NCBI GenBank assembly: GCA_023362775.1
Contig: JALMGJ010000002.1
Location: forward strand, 109,601,481-109,665,480
Source: Charina bottae
Lineage: Eukaryota; Chordata; Lepidosauria; Squamata; Charinaidae
Reading direction: 5' to 3'
Length of the DNA stretch: 64,000 nt
A program made the position numbers and the translations under genes. Every line of letters starts with the position of its first letter. Within the stretch, counting starts at the first letter, position 1. Positions 19,905 to 31,439 of this stretch are shown piece after piece. Below the pieces are notes generated by a model. That model ran no database searches. It was not told the origin of the DNA and saw only the letters and a list, made by a program, of their open reading frames with translations.

Positions 19905-21520
19905 TTATATATTATAAAATAATTCCCTTCTCACCCCTATGGGTGGTATGTGTCTTCCTCAACCTCGGGTCCTCTACCAGAGGCCTGGGAGTTTGAGGCT
20001 TCTGCGCAGTATCTTAGCTGTTCCTAGCATTGCACTATTCTGAACAGAGAGCTCTGATGTTGCTCCTGGGATCTGTTGGAGCCACTCTCCCAGCTTAGGA
20101 GTCACATCCCCGAGTGCTCCCACCACCACTGGGACCACTTTGGCCTTCACTTTCCACATCCTCTCTAGTTCCTCCTTCAGGCCCTGGTACTTCTCCAGCT
20201 TCTCATACTCCTTCTTCCTGATGTTGCTGTCACTTGGCACTGCTACATCTAACACCACCACTGTTTTCTGTTTCTTGTCTACTACCACAATATCTGGTTG
20301 ATTGGCCAGTACCTGTCTGTCTGTCTGGATCTGGATCTGGAAGTCCCACAGGATCTTAGCCCTGTCATTCTCCATGACCCTCTGTGGAACCTCCCATCTG
20401 GACTTGGGAGGGTCTAGCCCATACACTGCGCAGATGTTCCTGTACACAATGCCAGTTACTTGGTTGTGCCGTTCAGTGTATGCTGTTCCTGCCTGTATCT
20501 TACACCCTGCCACTATGTGTTGGACTGAGGCCTCCCTGCACAGTCTGCACTTCGGGTCCTGTCTAGTGTGGTAGACCTCTGCTTCTATGGATGTGGTGCT
20601 TAGTGCCTGTTCTTGTGCTGCTATGATCAGTGCCTCAGTGCTGTCTTTTAGTCCAGCCCTTTCCAGCCACTGGTAGGATTTCCCAATGTCAGCCACCTCA
20701 GCTATCTGTTGATGGTACATCCCATGCACGGTCTTGTCTTACCATGGCACTTCCTCTGCTTGATCTTCCTTCCATGTCTGCTGCTGCCTCAGGCATTCTC
20801 TCAGTAGTTCATCTTTAGGTGCCATCTTACTGATGTACTCCTGGATGCTCTGGGTCTCATTCAGGACAATGGCTTTGACACTCACCAGACCCCGCCCACC
20901 ATCTTTCCAGCTGGTGTCCAGTCTCTGGGTGTTGGACTTGGGGTGGAAGCCTCCGTACATTGTGAGGAGCTTCCAGGTCTTCACATCAGCAGCCTCCATG
21001 TCTTCCTTTGGCCAGCTCAATATACCAGCAGGGTATCTGATGATTGACAGGGCATACAGTACATGTTAATGGCATGGATCTTGTTCTTCACTTTGAGCTG
21101 GCTCTTCAGGACCTGTCTTATCCTTTGGTGGTACTTGTATGTTGCTGTCTTCCTTGCCTCCTCATCGTGGTTTCCATATGACTGTGGGATACCAAGGTAC
21201 TTGTAGCTGGTCTGTATGTCTGCTATGTGGCCTGCTGGTAGTTCCACCCCATCAGTTTTAACTACCTTCCCTCTCTTTACTACCATCCGGCCACACTTCT
21301 CTAGTCTGAACGACATCCCAATGTCTTCACTGTAGATCTGTGTCAGGTTGATCTGTGAGTTGATGTCTTGTTCACTCTGAGCATTCAGCTTGATTTCATC
21401 CATGTAGAGGAGGTGGCTGATGGTAGTCCCGCTCTTGATCTTGTATCTGTATCCAGTTCTTGTGATAATCTGTCTGGGATAAATCTGTTTGAGATAATCT
21501 GTTTGAGATAATCTGGCTGA
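19905..21520 (-). mobile_element. R4-type LINE with restriction-like endonuclease, 5'-truncated
   Basis: On the minus strand the C-terminal half of an R2/R4-group LINE is preserved from the RT palm to the 3' UTR. Elements of this group use a C-terminal PD-(D/E)XK endonuclease instead of an APE endonuclease. The 3' end ('cataccacccataggggtga') near 19,950 runs into a TATTATAAAATAATTCCC terminus. At the 5' side the copy ends near 21,520 in a short tandem run of about 14 bp units ('agattatctcaaac'). Confidence 0.85.
19974..21510 (-). pseudogene. R4 LINE protein: RT palm, CCHC, REL endonuclease; one frameshift, one stop
   Basis: 21,450-21,080 encodes the RT palm and thumb: ISHLLYMDEIKLNAQSEQD, IGMSFRLEKCGRMV, TDGVELPAGHIADIQTSYKYLGI. 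The usual catalytic YxDD box reads YMDE, so the second aspartate is lost. A frameshift near 21,060 moves the reading to RYPAGILSWPKEDMEAADV and HPKSNTQRLDTSW. An in-frame stop at 20,739-20,741 (EEVPW-stop-DKTVHGMYHQQ) separates the last 251 codons. These hold the CCHC-like motif CRLCREASVQHIVAGC and the restriction-like endonuclease core with PDIVVVDKKQKTVVVLDVAVP-type signature, ending RSLKLPGLW. RT is certainly inactive; the endonuclease segment is uninterrupted. Confidence 0.85.
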
Positions 21521-21529
21521 GATTATTGT

Positions 21530-21816
21530 AAGAGGCTGGATAGCGTAGTGGTTTGAGCACCGCCTTTGGAGCGGGAGACCTGGGCTCAAATCCTGGCTGT
21601 ACCTACCTTACCAGTAGGGGTCCTTGGGCAAAGACCCCCTAACGCTTCACCTGCCTACCTCAAAAATATGAGAGTGACACGAACTAAGAGAGTCATGCTG
21701 GCTCGGACATTGCCCGGATTAACAAGGTCTGTGTCAGATGTTGGGGAACCAGAGCAATCTGACAATAAGTGGGCTACTGGAACAAACCATACATGGACAA
21801 GACAAGAGAAATATAC
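21530..21816 (+). mobile_element. tRNA-like SINE or 5' part of an R4-related element
   Basis: The plus strand starts with a pol III-like head: an A-box-like TAGTGGTTTGAGC at about 21,549 and a B-box-like GGCTCAAATCC at about 21,585. A body of about 220 bp follows that also reads as open sequence (RTKRVMLARTLPGLTRSVSD, TWTRQEK). It abuts the truncated 5' side of the minus-strand R4 copy and ends in a GATA microsatellite. It may be an independent tRNA-derived SINE or the inverted 5' segment of the R4 insertion; I cannot decide. Confidence 0.45.
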
Positions 21817-21817
21817 A

Positions 21818-21876
<59 letters not shown>
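21817..21876. repeat. (GATA)n microsatellite
   Basis: About 14 uninterrupted GATA units directly after the tRNA-like block, possibly its 3' tail. Confidence 0.95.
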
Positions 21877-23625
21877 TAATATTACACTGATCAAAATAGC
21901 ATGAATATCAACTTTGTTGTGATATTAGAGATAAATGGGGAAAATGATTCAATGGTACGAAGCTTATTCAGGAGTAAATCCAATTAAGTTCAGTAAGGTT
22001 ACTCCTAAATATACATAGAATTAGAGACGTATTTTATTGGAGGAAATGATATGTGTATATTGTTTCTAGAAATATTTCTAACTGGGAAAATCAAACATTT
22101 AATGAAACCATTTGAGAAACCTAAGGCACATTTTTTTTTTTTTACAAATAATTGCTCCAAGATAAATTTGCATTTCTCACTACCTGGCCATCAATAGCAG
22201 TGTACATGCTAATGAATGTATACAGCCTGTTAAGTAGTTTACATAATACTCTATGGAAATTAAGTGTCAGGTTGAGCTGGTCACTTTTGCCTAAAGCAAA
22301 AAGTATACTTTTTGAAGTGGGGAGAACACTGACTTTCCTCAATTTATGAGCCTCCCCTCCAAATGTTGCATATTGATTGTCTATTAAATCTTTAAAAGTT
22401 CTGGAAGTTGGTGGAAATATGCAAATTCAGTTCTATTCATATCTCTTGAAATTCATTTGCATCACTATGAGTAAGCCCCTGCTTAGGTCTTGTCCTGGCT
22501 TCCAGACTTGTAATGTTCCTCCCAAAGGAATTCTTTCAGTTGCTCTTTTCAGAGGAGGATAAGGAAGAACAGAACACAGTAAAAACACAAGTAAGCAGGA
22601 ATCTTATGGGGCTACAAATTAAAATATTCAGCACTTTTTCAGACAGATAACTGGGCATCTCTTTCAAAAGTGTTGAATGAATACTGATCATCTTCCAGTT
22701 ATAGCACAGATTTGGCTTTCTTTCCCAAAATGAAAACATCTGTTGCAAACAAGTTTATGAAGATTTTCTATCTGTTCGTTAGGCCTAGTATAGTTAATAT
22801 CTATTCAGAGTCTATTAAGAGGAGGAAAAAATCCTCTAAAATATGGAAATGTTTGAAACCTCAAGACATCTTTGCAGCTTTAAGCTTTCATTATGCAATA
22901 TGTTTCTTTTACATAGTATGCTTCATTATGTAGTGCATTTCTTTAAGCTGACACTTCAAAAAGTCCTTACTATAGTTGGGTGATCAACTAAGCACACAGA
23001 GACATAAGGTGCTACCTTATTCCCAGTCAGTCTTTGGATTGTCTAATTCTATACTTTCTACAACAGAAACCTGTACTCCTTTGAGTGTTCCTGAACTGCA
23101 GCTCCCAACAGCCTTGGTTAGCATAGCTCCCACATGAGGGATGGCGGGAGTTGTGGCATCACCTGGATAGCCACAGAATATATCCCATCTAACCTGCAGT
23201 AACCAGAGATGCTGCAGATTTAGCCTGGAACTTTTTGCATGCAAAACATGTCCTTTGCCACTGAGATGTGCGTCCACTCGCACAATGAATAAAATTAACA
23301 GCACAAGAAATAGGTTGGAAAAGAGGAGATGCCCCAAATTAATAATTAAGACATGCTAACAATGTTAGAATTATTCATCAGTTGGAGTAAGGATACAAAA
23401 CATAGCAGCTAACTATAAGAACACACACAGGCTTTGATTAGATGTGAATTGTTCCCTAAATTGCCCAAAATGAACACAACCACTGAAGTGTTAACTATGA
23501 GATACTGTAATGGCTTTAAAATGTAGAACTAAAATCACCTTTCAACAGTCTGCATATAAGGATTGTAATCCATGCTTTGGTACCAGCAGAGATTGCATAA
23601 TTTCCTGTTTTTATTGCCTGCATAA
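21877..23625. other. Mostly unique sequence
   Basis: No protein-like reading frame recognised. A stretch at about 23,080-23,170 ('tcctgaactgcagctcccaa', 'gatggcgggagttgtggcat') resembles a degraded hAT-type miniature element. A T-run lies at 22,131-22,143. I see nothing else. Confidence 0.4.
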
Positions 23626-25140
23626 TTTATTTATTTATTTATTTAATTTATATGACCGCCCATCTCCCCTCATGGGGAACTCTGGGTGGTTCACAATAAA
23701 TAAGCAGTTAAAATAGAATCTAAAATATATAAAAACCACAATACTATAATACAATGAATAATTATAAAATCCAGATGGACGAAGGCATTCATTAAAAGGA
23801 GGACATTAAAATTAGGGGATTAGCCATCCCCATGAGGAGCTATCCCTTCCTCCTTCCCATGCCAGGTGGCAGAACCAGGTCTTCAGCTCTTTCCTAAAGG
23901 TCGGGAGGGAGGAGATCTGTCTCAACTCTGGGGGCAAGATGTTCCATAGAGTGGGCGCTGTCACAGAGAAGGCCCGCCTCCTAGACCCCATCAGATGGCA
24001 TTCTTTAATTGATGGGGTTCGTAGCAGGCCCTCTGAATGACCGGGTGGGGCGGGTCGATAACATGGGGATAAGACGGTCCCTCAGGTATTCTGGTCCCAT
24101 GCCATGTAGAGCTTTAAAGGTGATAACCAACACCTTGAATTGTACCCGGAAGCAAACCGGCACCCAATGCAGCTCACGGAGCAGCGGTGATACATGTGCA
24201 GATCTTGGTGCACCCAAAACTGCCCGCGCGGCCGCATTCTGCACCAGCTGAAGCCTCCAGATAGTCTTCAAGGGTAGCCCCATGTAGAGCGCATTCCAAT
24301 AATCTACATGGGAGATGACAAGAGCATGAGTGACTGTACGGAGGGCGTCGCGTTCCAGGAATGGGCGTAACTGGTGCACTAACCAAAGTTGTGCAAAAGC
24401 CCTCCTAGCCACGACTGCCACCTGCTCTTCGAGCAGGAGTTGTGAGTCTAGAAGAACCCCCAGATTACGCACCGGTTCCGAACGGGGTAGTGCTACCCCA
24501 TCGAGAACCAAAGATGATAATTTCTTGGAAGATGCTGAGCCATCAATCCACAGCCACTCGGTCTTACCAGGGTTCAACTGAAGCCTGTTGTTCCCCATCC
24601 AGGCCCTCACAGCCCCCAGGCACTGGGACAGGGTGGACACTGCATCACTTACTTCACCAGGGATGGAGATGTATAATTGGGTATCATCCGCATACTGATG
24701 ATACCTCATCCCATGGTGTCGGATGACCTCACCCAGCAGTTTCATGTAGATGTTGAATAGGAGAGGAGAGAGAACCGAACCCTGCGGCACCCCACACAGG
24801 AGCAGACGTGGGCTGGATCTCTCCTCCCCTATCAGCACCGACTGGGAGCGGCCCCGGAGGAAGGAGGTGAACCAGCGCAAAACTATGCCGCCCACCCCCA
24901 ACTCCCTAAGCTGCCCCAAAAGGATACCATGGTCGATGGTATTGAAAGCCGCTGAGAGATCTAAGAGAGCCAGGATGGATGCACTACCTCCATCCCGCTC
25001 CCACCAGAGATCATCCGTAAGCACGACCAATGCAGTCTCCATCCCATATCCCGGCCTGAAAGCTGACTGGAAAGGGTCAAGATAATCCGCTTCATCGAAA
25101 ATGCTATGGAGGTTGGATGAGGGGTTATCAATTACCCACC
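23626..25140 (-). mobile_element. L2-type LINE, 5'-truncated
   Basis: The minus strand encodes RT of the L2/CR1 group and a 3' UTR ending in the typical 'gcggtcatataaattaaata' tail followed by AAAT repeats near 23,626-23,645. The element lacks its endonuclease half. It is well preserved and GC-richer than its surroundings, so it is relatively young or GC-rich by origin. Confidence 0.88.
24005..25042 (-). CDS. L2 reverse transcriptase, 345-codon open fragment
   Basis: This is the C-terminal half of an L2 LINE ORF2 with no internal stop. RT boxes in order are LDLSAAFNTIDHGILL (catalytic aspartate), FLRGRSQSV, GVPQGSVLSPLLFNIYM, YHQYADDTQLYIS (catalytic YADD), LNPGKTEWL, LGVLLDSQLL and SHVDYWNALYMGLP. 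The L2-specific C-terminus LRELHWVPVCFRVQFKVLVITFKALHG follows. The first in-frame Met is not a true start; the ORF is 5'-truncated with the element, so the 345 codons are a fragment of a protein several times longer. DLSAAF...IDH and the C-terminal TFKALHG block favour L2 over CR1. Confidence 0.85.
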   Translation of the reverse strand: METALVVLTDDLWWERDGGSASILALLDLSAAFNTIDHGILLGQLRELGVGGIVLRWFTSFLRGRSQSVLIGEERSSPRLLLCGVPQGSVLSPLLFNIYMKLLGEVIRHHGMRYHQYADDTQLYISIPGEVSDAVSTLSQCLGAVRAWMGNNRLQLNPGKTEWLWIDGSASSKKLSSLVLDGVALPRSEPVRNLGVLLDSQLLLEEQVAVVARRAFAQLWLVHQLRPFLERDALRTVTHALVISHVDYWNALYMGLPLKTIWRLQLVQNAAARAVLGAPRSAHVSPLLRELHWVPVCFRVQFKVLVITFKALHGMGPEYLRDRLIPMLSTRPTRSFRGPATNPIN

Positions 25141-26212
25141 TATGATTTATATGGCTTTGTGGTTTATAGTTTTGGTCAATTGTGGCTTTCTCATAATGCT
25201 TTTTAGTAATATAGAGAAGGGATAGACTAGATTCCCAGCCTCAATCATAGTGTGCCACATGCAGCATTGCCTGCTAATGCTAAGGACGTTGTCTTTTAGT
25301 TTTGGCACATTTTGGCCTATATGCCAGAGCTGCAGCCAAAGCCCACTTCTACCCTAAGCCTACTCATGCTAGTCTATGCAAGCTAGGAGTTCTACATTAC
25401 AAGGCAACCATTGTCTGATCCTGCCAACTTGCAGGATGCACCTTTTCAATATTAGTACAAATAAAAGTACTTTCATTCAGCTGAAGGTGCTTATAATCAT
25501 TCCTCAAACTTTCCCTCACAGAGAAGTTGGAGTGGAGCCAGTGTATAACTTTTTCACTATTGTTACAGATTGTGAACATTTGAAGATTGTTCACTTCAAA
25601 TCACTGTGCCCAAGCCATTTCACCTGTATATAGATCAAGTGACTTTTCTTCACAAACTAGCATTTTGCACGGTCATGAGGTAAATCCTCCAGTCTCTGTG
25701 ATAAACCAGTGTGCATGAATAGTTCTCTAACAGTAAACCACAGGCATAGATTAGTTAAATTAGTTACTCAGAACTGTTGAGAGTCAGGCGGCATACAAGT
25801 TTAGTAAATTATTATTATTATTAAGCTTGGTCACAGAGTCAGCCAGATGTTTAGACTGGATCTGGCATTTTTGTCCACCTATTGAGTCCTTCCCAAGGAC
25901 CTGGGATAGGCAGATGTTGTTAGCAACTTTTCTTCCAGTAGTCGTACAGCTGCCCTGGTTGCTCAGCCAACAGTCCTGAGTCCTGTGGCCCACTTGTCAC
26001 CAGATGTCCAGGAACTCCAACACCTTGTGCGGTCCTTGTTGACCTGGGCAATGACTGATCCAGTATAGGTTTCTGTAAGTTACGTCTCACATATTGTTTA
26101 TGGGAGAGATGCTCTTTTTCTGGTTCCTCTGATGAGACCTGTCCAGTATGGTTGAACCTCTGGCATAGCTCTCATCTTTTTCAGAGCATGCAAGCCCCAC
26201 AACCACATCAAG

Positions 26213-26213
<1 letters not shown>
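25141..26213. other. Degraded interval with a LINE-like 3' tail
   Basis: At 25,775-25,823 'caggcggcatacaagtttag' followed by ATT repeats resembles a LINE 3' tail on the plus strand. The following 230 bp may belong to another old element in the opposite orientation. I could not assign either with confidence. Confidence 0.35.

Positions 26214-26264
<51 letters not shown>
26214..26264. repeat. (GAT)n microsatellite
   Basis: About 16 ATG/GAT trinucleotide units. The poly-Met and poly-Ser readings across it are artefacts of the repeat. Confidence 0.95.
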
Positions 26265-26265
<1 letters not shown>

Positions 26266-29200
26266 CTATCGGGTGACTGCTTCTATGTTTGCAGTTCCTT
26301 AGCTTTATTGTCATCCCTTTCTATGAATATTCTTTTGGCTTTTTTTCTGGGCCCAAGAGGCAAGTCACATTATCCATAAAACACTTGAGCAACCTGGGAC
26401 TACCAGCATAAGCATTCAAGCTATCTCTTCTCATATTGGATAGCAAACATCCTTTTAAAGATGCTGATCTTGAATTCCATCCAGCTGAGCAATGTTCTGT
26501 CACATGAGTACACTGAATGCAATCCAACTCAGAATAATGAAATGAGACACCTGCCATTGGGTTAACTGGGGCCATAAGTTTATATCACTTTCATGTAACA
26601 AGATCTGAAAGAATCGTGAAACTGTGCCGGGCATTACTATTGCAGGAACTGTCTAGCAGTTCCTCCTGTTTTGATTTAAGGCAGGCTATGTCTGGTGCTG
26701 AACTGCTAGTAATGTAATAATGATCCCCTCCCCATTGACCCTACCACTTCAGGAATGGAGGAAGTCCATTCTGAATCACCTCCTATGTCCCAGAATTCTG
26801 ACTGTGAATTTCACTACAAGCCATTCTGTAATCCTGGATACCTAAGTCTTAGAGCCTTGGTGACACATCCCAAGTAAATCTTGTTATCTTATACATGCTT
26901 TACAGTGTACATTAATGTATGTTACTTCCACTGTACACAGTCCTGCACATAGAGGTACATCCTAGAAATAATCACAAAAAAACTTAAAATTAACAATCCT
27001 TTCATGCTGAAATTAATCCCCTTGGGTTTGCACTGAATAACTGACACAGTGCTGAATACAAGTTGGAGTAGTCTATCTCTTGGGCCAATTATTATACTGT
27101 AAGTGTGTAATTGTAATTACATCTTAATTCAAATTTCTCTGAAAATAGACAATCATTTTCTTTCCTATCCCACTGTATAGCAGTCCTGACCATAATGTTT
27201 TCTTGCCCAGCTCAGCATCCCAGCAAATCCGATCTCTTCTAGGCCTCCAGATTTTCTGAAATCAGATTCAGTATGTTCTTACATATGCAGAAAGAAAAAA
27301 AAAATTATCAGTACACACCCATGTCTTGTTGCACAAAAATCAAACAAGCTTTTACAAAGGCCATTTTGTTACTTTTAAATTTATAGGGATCTTTGAGACA
27401 GCCAACCTAGATATGAATAGATTCTCTAGGGGAACTTTTGTTCTTGTATTTATCTCAAGTTTCTGTTAGACACCTTACCCGATACAAAGCAAAACCAGTA
27501 GTCATGTCTCACCAACTGGCAAAGCTATTACCATCAACCTTCACCACACATACTGTACATTAATCAGTATATTTTTAGGTATGACATGTTCCCTTAAGGA
27601 AATGGGAGGACATCCTGAGGATAAAAATTGGTTGAATAAGGGGCTGAGAAATTGGCATGGACAGATGGTTCTCATCCTTACTTAATCCAGACTAACTCAG
27701 TCTCTACTGCTGAATCAAATGTTTTAGGCTATGCATGTTTCTAGGATAGTGATGCACATTGGCTAAATCCTAACATAATAGATATTCTAAATGCTCAAAT
27801 AAAGGGATAGAGATGATGCTACTTGTCCATGGGATGAATACTATTTAAGCCATAGGTACCCATTTTTAAAAGACGAAACTGTTACTCCCAGTTTCTACAT
27901 ACAGTAGCCATCATGATTAGGTCTCTCTTTTTCTAACAAGCGAAAAAGATACAGGAAAGAGAAGGGCAACATTATGCATGGAGCAGTGAGAGAGATTGTT
28001 CTGACTTTCTTTGAGTTCTAAGCCAAGCTATCTCATGAAGCAGAATAATGGGGAATTCGAAAGAAACAGGCTCCAATGCAGAATACTAATGTCCTTGTGT
28101 AGGCTTTGGTATCCTTGGTATTAATACCACCAAATTCTTTCTGTTTCTTACTAGCAGCAACAAGCAAATTCTTTCTCATGGAAGCATCTCTTTTATGTGT
28201 CTCCCTGAAGCCATCAACCAGCCTTTCCTCACAAAGTTAGTACTTGCTTTTTCATGTCCTCCTCTCCTTTCCCCATGTCAGAAGGTTCACCATCTATAGA
28301 ATAGACACTTGGCAGATGGACCAATCAATACTCATTTCTCCAGAACCATCCAGTTGTGCTGCTGTCAGTGATAATGAGACATCTGCCATCCAAAACTCCA
28401 TAAGACCAAGTTTCTTCATCACTCAGAATGAAGAGGAGTAACTACCTAGCCTTTTCCAGTCTGAAGAGGAGAGGACATGCTCCAATTCCCTTTCTGAGCA
28501 TTCTTCCAGTATCCAGACTATGGCAAGAAAGTCTGCATAGGCATAGAGTAACTTAGGCTCTCATCACCTATTCCAGCTCCCTTCTTCAACTGAGGTGGGA
28601 GTACTACTACTGTCCACATTGTGGAGTTTTGGAAGCATAAACATTTGAAGACAGCCATGGAGTAGCAAAAACCTATCAGTGCTAGTGAGACTGAATTGTG
28701 CTTGCACTTCATCAGGCTCCATAAGGCTGCAAATTGCATATGACAGCAAATATAATAGGTTCTCTACAGGTTAAAATTCTCTCAAAATAAGTTCAAGAAC
28801 CTTAAGGTGCGTTACTAAATGCTTTATTTCAGAAGAATTGTTTTTGAACTCAGTAGGAATAATGCAAAATAAATGAGTTAGACTACATCTTTCTTATTTC
28901 TTTTACAACACAACCCAATGCAGACACCTGGAAGTAAGCTGTATTAGAGGTAGAGGGACTAACTGATGAATCAACAAAGCAATCCATAAAACTTGCTGTG
29001 CCAGCACATAAAAACCTAGGGTGAACATAGCCAATATTGGGTCAGCCCACACGTTAATATAAGATATTTGTAATTTTTTGCCTGAGTTCTCTCTATTTCT
29101 GGTTTGACCATGAAGTTATGCTTTCTGTGATGAACGTATTCACTGAAACATCAAGCTGTGGGTCTGCTGCACTTGCAATAAGCACAAATAGCTGATGTGG

Positions 29201-30515
29201 GCTAAATTTCTCTTGATGCCTACGCAGCAACAAAGCTCTGGGTTTATTTTAGAATGCTAGGAAAGCAATAATTATAGATAGGAAGGAAATAACTGATTGC
29301 ATTAGTCAAGGGATTTTTCTAATTAAACTTTTCCTTCATTTTATTATCCATTTGCTAGAATTCCATTCTGAGTTTTATTTGTTTTTCTTCAAAATTCCAA
29401 GCTATTTCATTTCTAGCCTAATTTGCATTCATTTTGGGTGCTTGTTTTAAGTTTTCAGGAGACCCATTCTACTGTTCCTTCAATGCATCATACCTGCCAA
29501 ACTTCAGAAAGATAACAAAAATGCCCCCAACAACCCCTTTTAGAGGCAGAAACATCTTCTGCCTATAAGCTTCTATTGCTTTCCATAAATGGAAAATTTA
29601 TTCAGAACTCATCTGTTTGAATTTTCATTCAATTTTACAACTCACATAAATGGATAAAAAATATTCATTTTAAAAATAAGCACCAACCTCTCCCCTCCTT
29701 TCAATGTCGAAAGGCATAAGTTCAGGTAATATTGAATTACTTGAGGAGCGATGTTGTTCCAGTTATAATAGATAAGAAGATTGAATATCCATACCTGGAT
29801 TTATGGAGCATCCATCTCTGTTCAGGGTCTTTTATTTAGATTTCAAGCTGGAAAACATATCAGGGCATGTATTAATACATTCTGTGAATAATGTGCTAAT
29901 TGGATTATGCTTTGGGCATGTTTAGGGAAGCAGACATTTAAAAATAAGCTTTTCTTGAGCCTAAATTATGACAAAATAATAGCAGTCACAACAGAAGTAA
30001 TATTCAAGGCACTACAAAATAAATTAATGCCTAACCTTTAAGAACATGATTTTCCAGACATCACTGTACTTGATGCAAAATCAAAATCAGATGAGCTGAC
30101 TGTAGAAGTGCAATAAGAAGATAATCAAACTTATTATTTTGTAGTTGAGGAATGCATGGACTACATGCATTTATTCATTAATATTTTATCACATATTAAT
30201 ATGGTGAAGTTCCTGCTGTGTGTCAGTACTGGTTGACTGAAGCCTGCAATACATTTTGATTTTATTATCATTCCTCAATATGTTAAAAAAATGTTTTTAG
30301 AAGTGAGCTCTCCCTTGTTTCCCATCTCACCAGTAATGATCAGACTAGGTTGACCTATTTCATTTAACTACCTGCTTCAGGGGATAGATTTGTGATCCAC
30401 AAATTTTTTAATGTGATTTTTAATCTGAAATCCAAATAACTATTCACCATGATAAATCCAGGAGTGGTAGGTATTTGCACTTACTTTTTACATTTATTAG
30501 GTGTCTGAGAGGTTG
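26265..30515. other. 4.2 kb of unique-looking sequence
   Basis: This is the longest interval in the window without a recognisable mobile element. Short frames at 28,244-28,441 (+) and 28,518-28,739 (-) have no known motif. No splice-bounded exon, RNA gene or repeat was recognised. If the window holds host regulatory DNA, this is a likely place, but nothing in the sequence alone shows it. Confidence 0.4.
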
Positions 30516-30805
30516 CATTGTCAGGATGAAGGTTGACCCTGATTCAGAGGAAGAGGGATTGTAAGTAGAGGAAGCCGGAAGGAGTGAGGTTGGCGTGAAA
30601 TTTAAACCAGAGTCAGAGCCACTGATTGGAGACAGCCCAGAGGAAGTAGTGGCCCCGCCTATCAGCACGCCTATCAGCACGCGAGAAAGGAGGTGGGAAA
30701 GGCGGGCAGAGCAACGTGAGGCACGATTGGCTCCCGCTCACAAATGGCGTGAAAATCATGAAAGTAAAAGTCTATAGCTTGAATCATGTCAACTAGATTT
30801 CTATT

Positions 30806-30862
30806 TTCTCAGTGGAAACGTTTCGCTCCTTATCCAAGAAGCTTCTTCAGTCTGAGCAAAGT
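30806..30862 (-). ncRNA. Hammerhead-ribozyme-like motif, PLE-1 left arm
   Basis: On the minus strand the order CTGAAGA (30,844-30,850), stem-loop GCTTCTT-GGAT-AAGGAGC, GAAAC (30,820-30,824) and GTTT follows the hammerhead core CUGANGA...GAAA...UH. Stem II pairs over 7 bp with one G-U. One extra A lies between the CUGANGA box and stem II. Stem III is at most 2 bp (AC/GU), so activity would need a dimer. PLE terminal repeats are known to carry hammerhead motifs. Confidence 0.6.
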
Positions 30863-31228
30863 TGGTAAGGGAATCCTTAAATATGGTTCTAGGGTGGCTA
30901 GAACATTAATGTTCACATTTTAGACAGAGAAGATAGGTGGTTTGAGAGAGGGGTCAAGGAGTCCATTTATACCAACTTGGAAAATCCTTCCTTGAATAGA
31001 GGTGGGAGCCTCAGGCACAATCTTTCCCCTATTTTCCTTCCTGCTTTGTCTTCTGTGCCTAGGAAGATTAAGACCATTTCACAAGCTCAACAGCAGCATG
31101 GTAATCTTAACGATCCTCCTTTGAATGATAAAGGGACTTAGAAAATAAACATCTCAAGTAACCATGACCTAGCCCCAGGTGCAAGGTCACACAGCCACCC
31201 TAGAAACATATTTAAGGATTCCCTTACT

Positions 31229-31286
31229 AACTTTGCTCAGACTGAAGAAGCTTCTTGGATAAGGAGCGAAACGTTTCCACTGAGAA
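31229..31286 (+). ncRNA. Hammerhead-ribozyme-like motif, PLE-1 right arm
   Basis: Plus-strand counterpart of the left-arm motif. CTGAAGA is at 31,242-31,248, the same 7-bp stem II follows, and GAAAC is at 31,268-31,272, then GTTTCC and CACTGAG. The latter can pair in part with CTCAG upstream to form stem I. The core bases are intact. Confidence 0.6.
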
Positions 31287-31439
31287 AATAGAAATCCAGT
31301 TGACATGCTTCAGACTGTTCCACCTGGATGACTGAGAACCTTCATCAACATGAAAGTAAAAGGTGAGAGCAACGTGCACCAGGTGCCGGAGACAACCATT
31401 CACGTTTTGTACCGCAGCCTTCAGTGAAGCGAGACTCCG

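Larger units (their letters stand above)
30771..31348 (+). mobile_element. Penelope-like element fragment (PLE-1) in LTR copy A
   Basis: Flanked by a 14-bp duplication CATGAAAGTAAAAG (30,757-30,770 and 31,349-31,362). The centre encodes the C-terminus of a PLE protein on the plus strand: ESIYTNLENPSLNRGGSLRHN and FLPALSSVPRKIKTISQAQQ, ending NDKGT-stop at about 31,141. This matches the C-terminus of PLE-2. Inverted copies of the same terminal sequence (around 'gaaacgtttcgctccttatc' and its complement) lie on both sides, as seen in truncated PLE copies. Each holds a hammerhead-like core. Confidence 0.88.

Noticed and set aside
26152..26379. Frame with a poly-Met run
   Set aside because: Produced by the GAT/ATG trinucleotide microsatellite.
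28244..28749. Short frames on both strands
   Set aside because: No domain-like residues or flanking signals.
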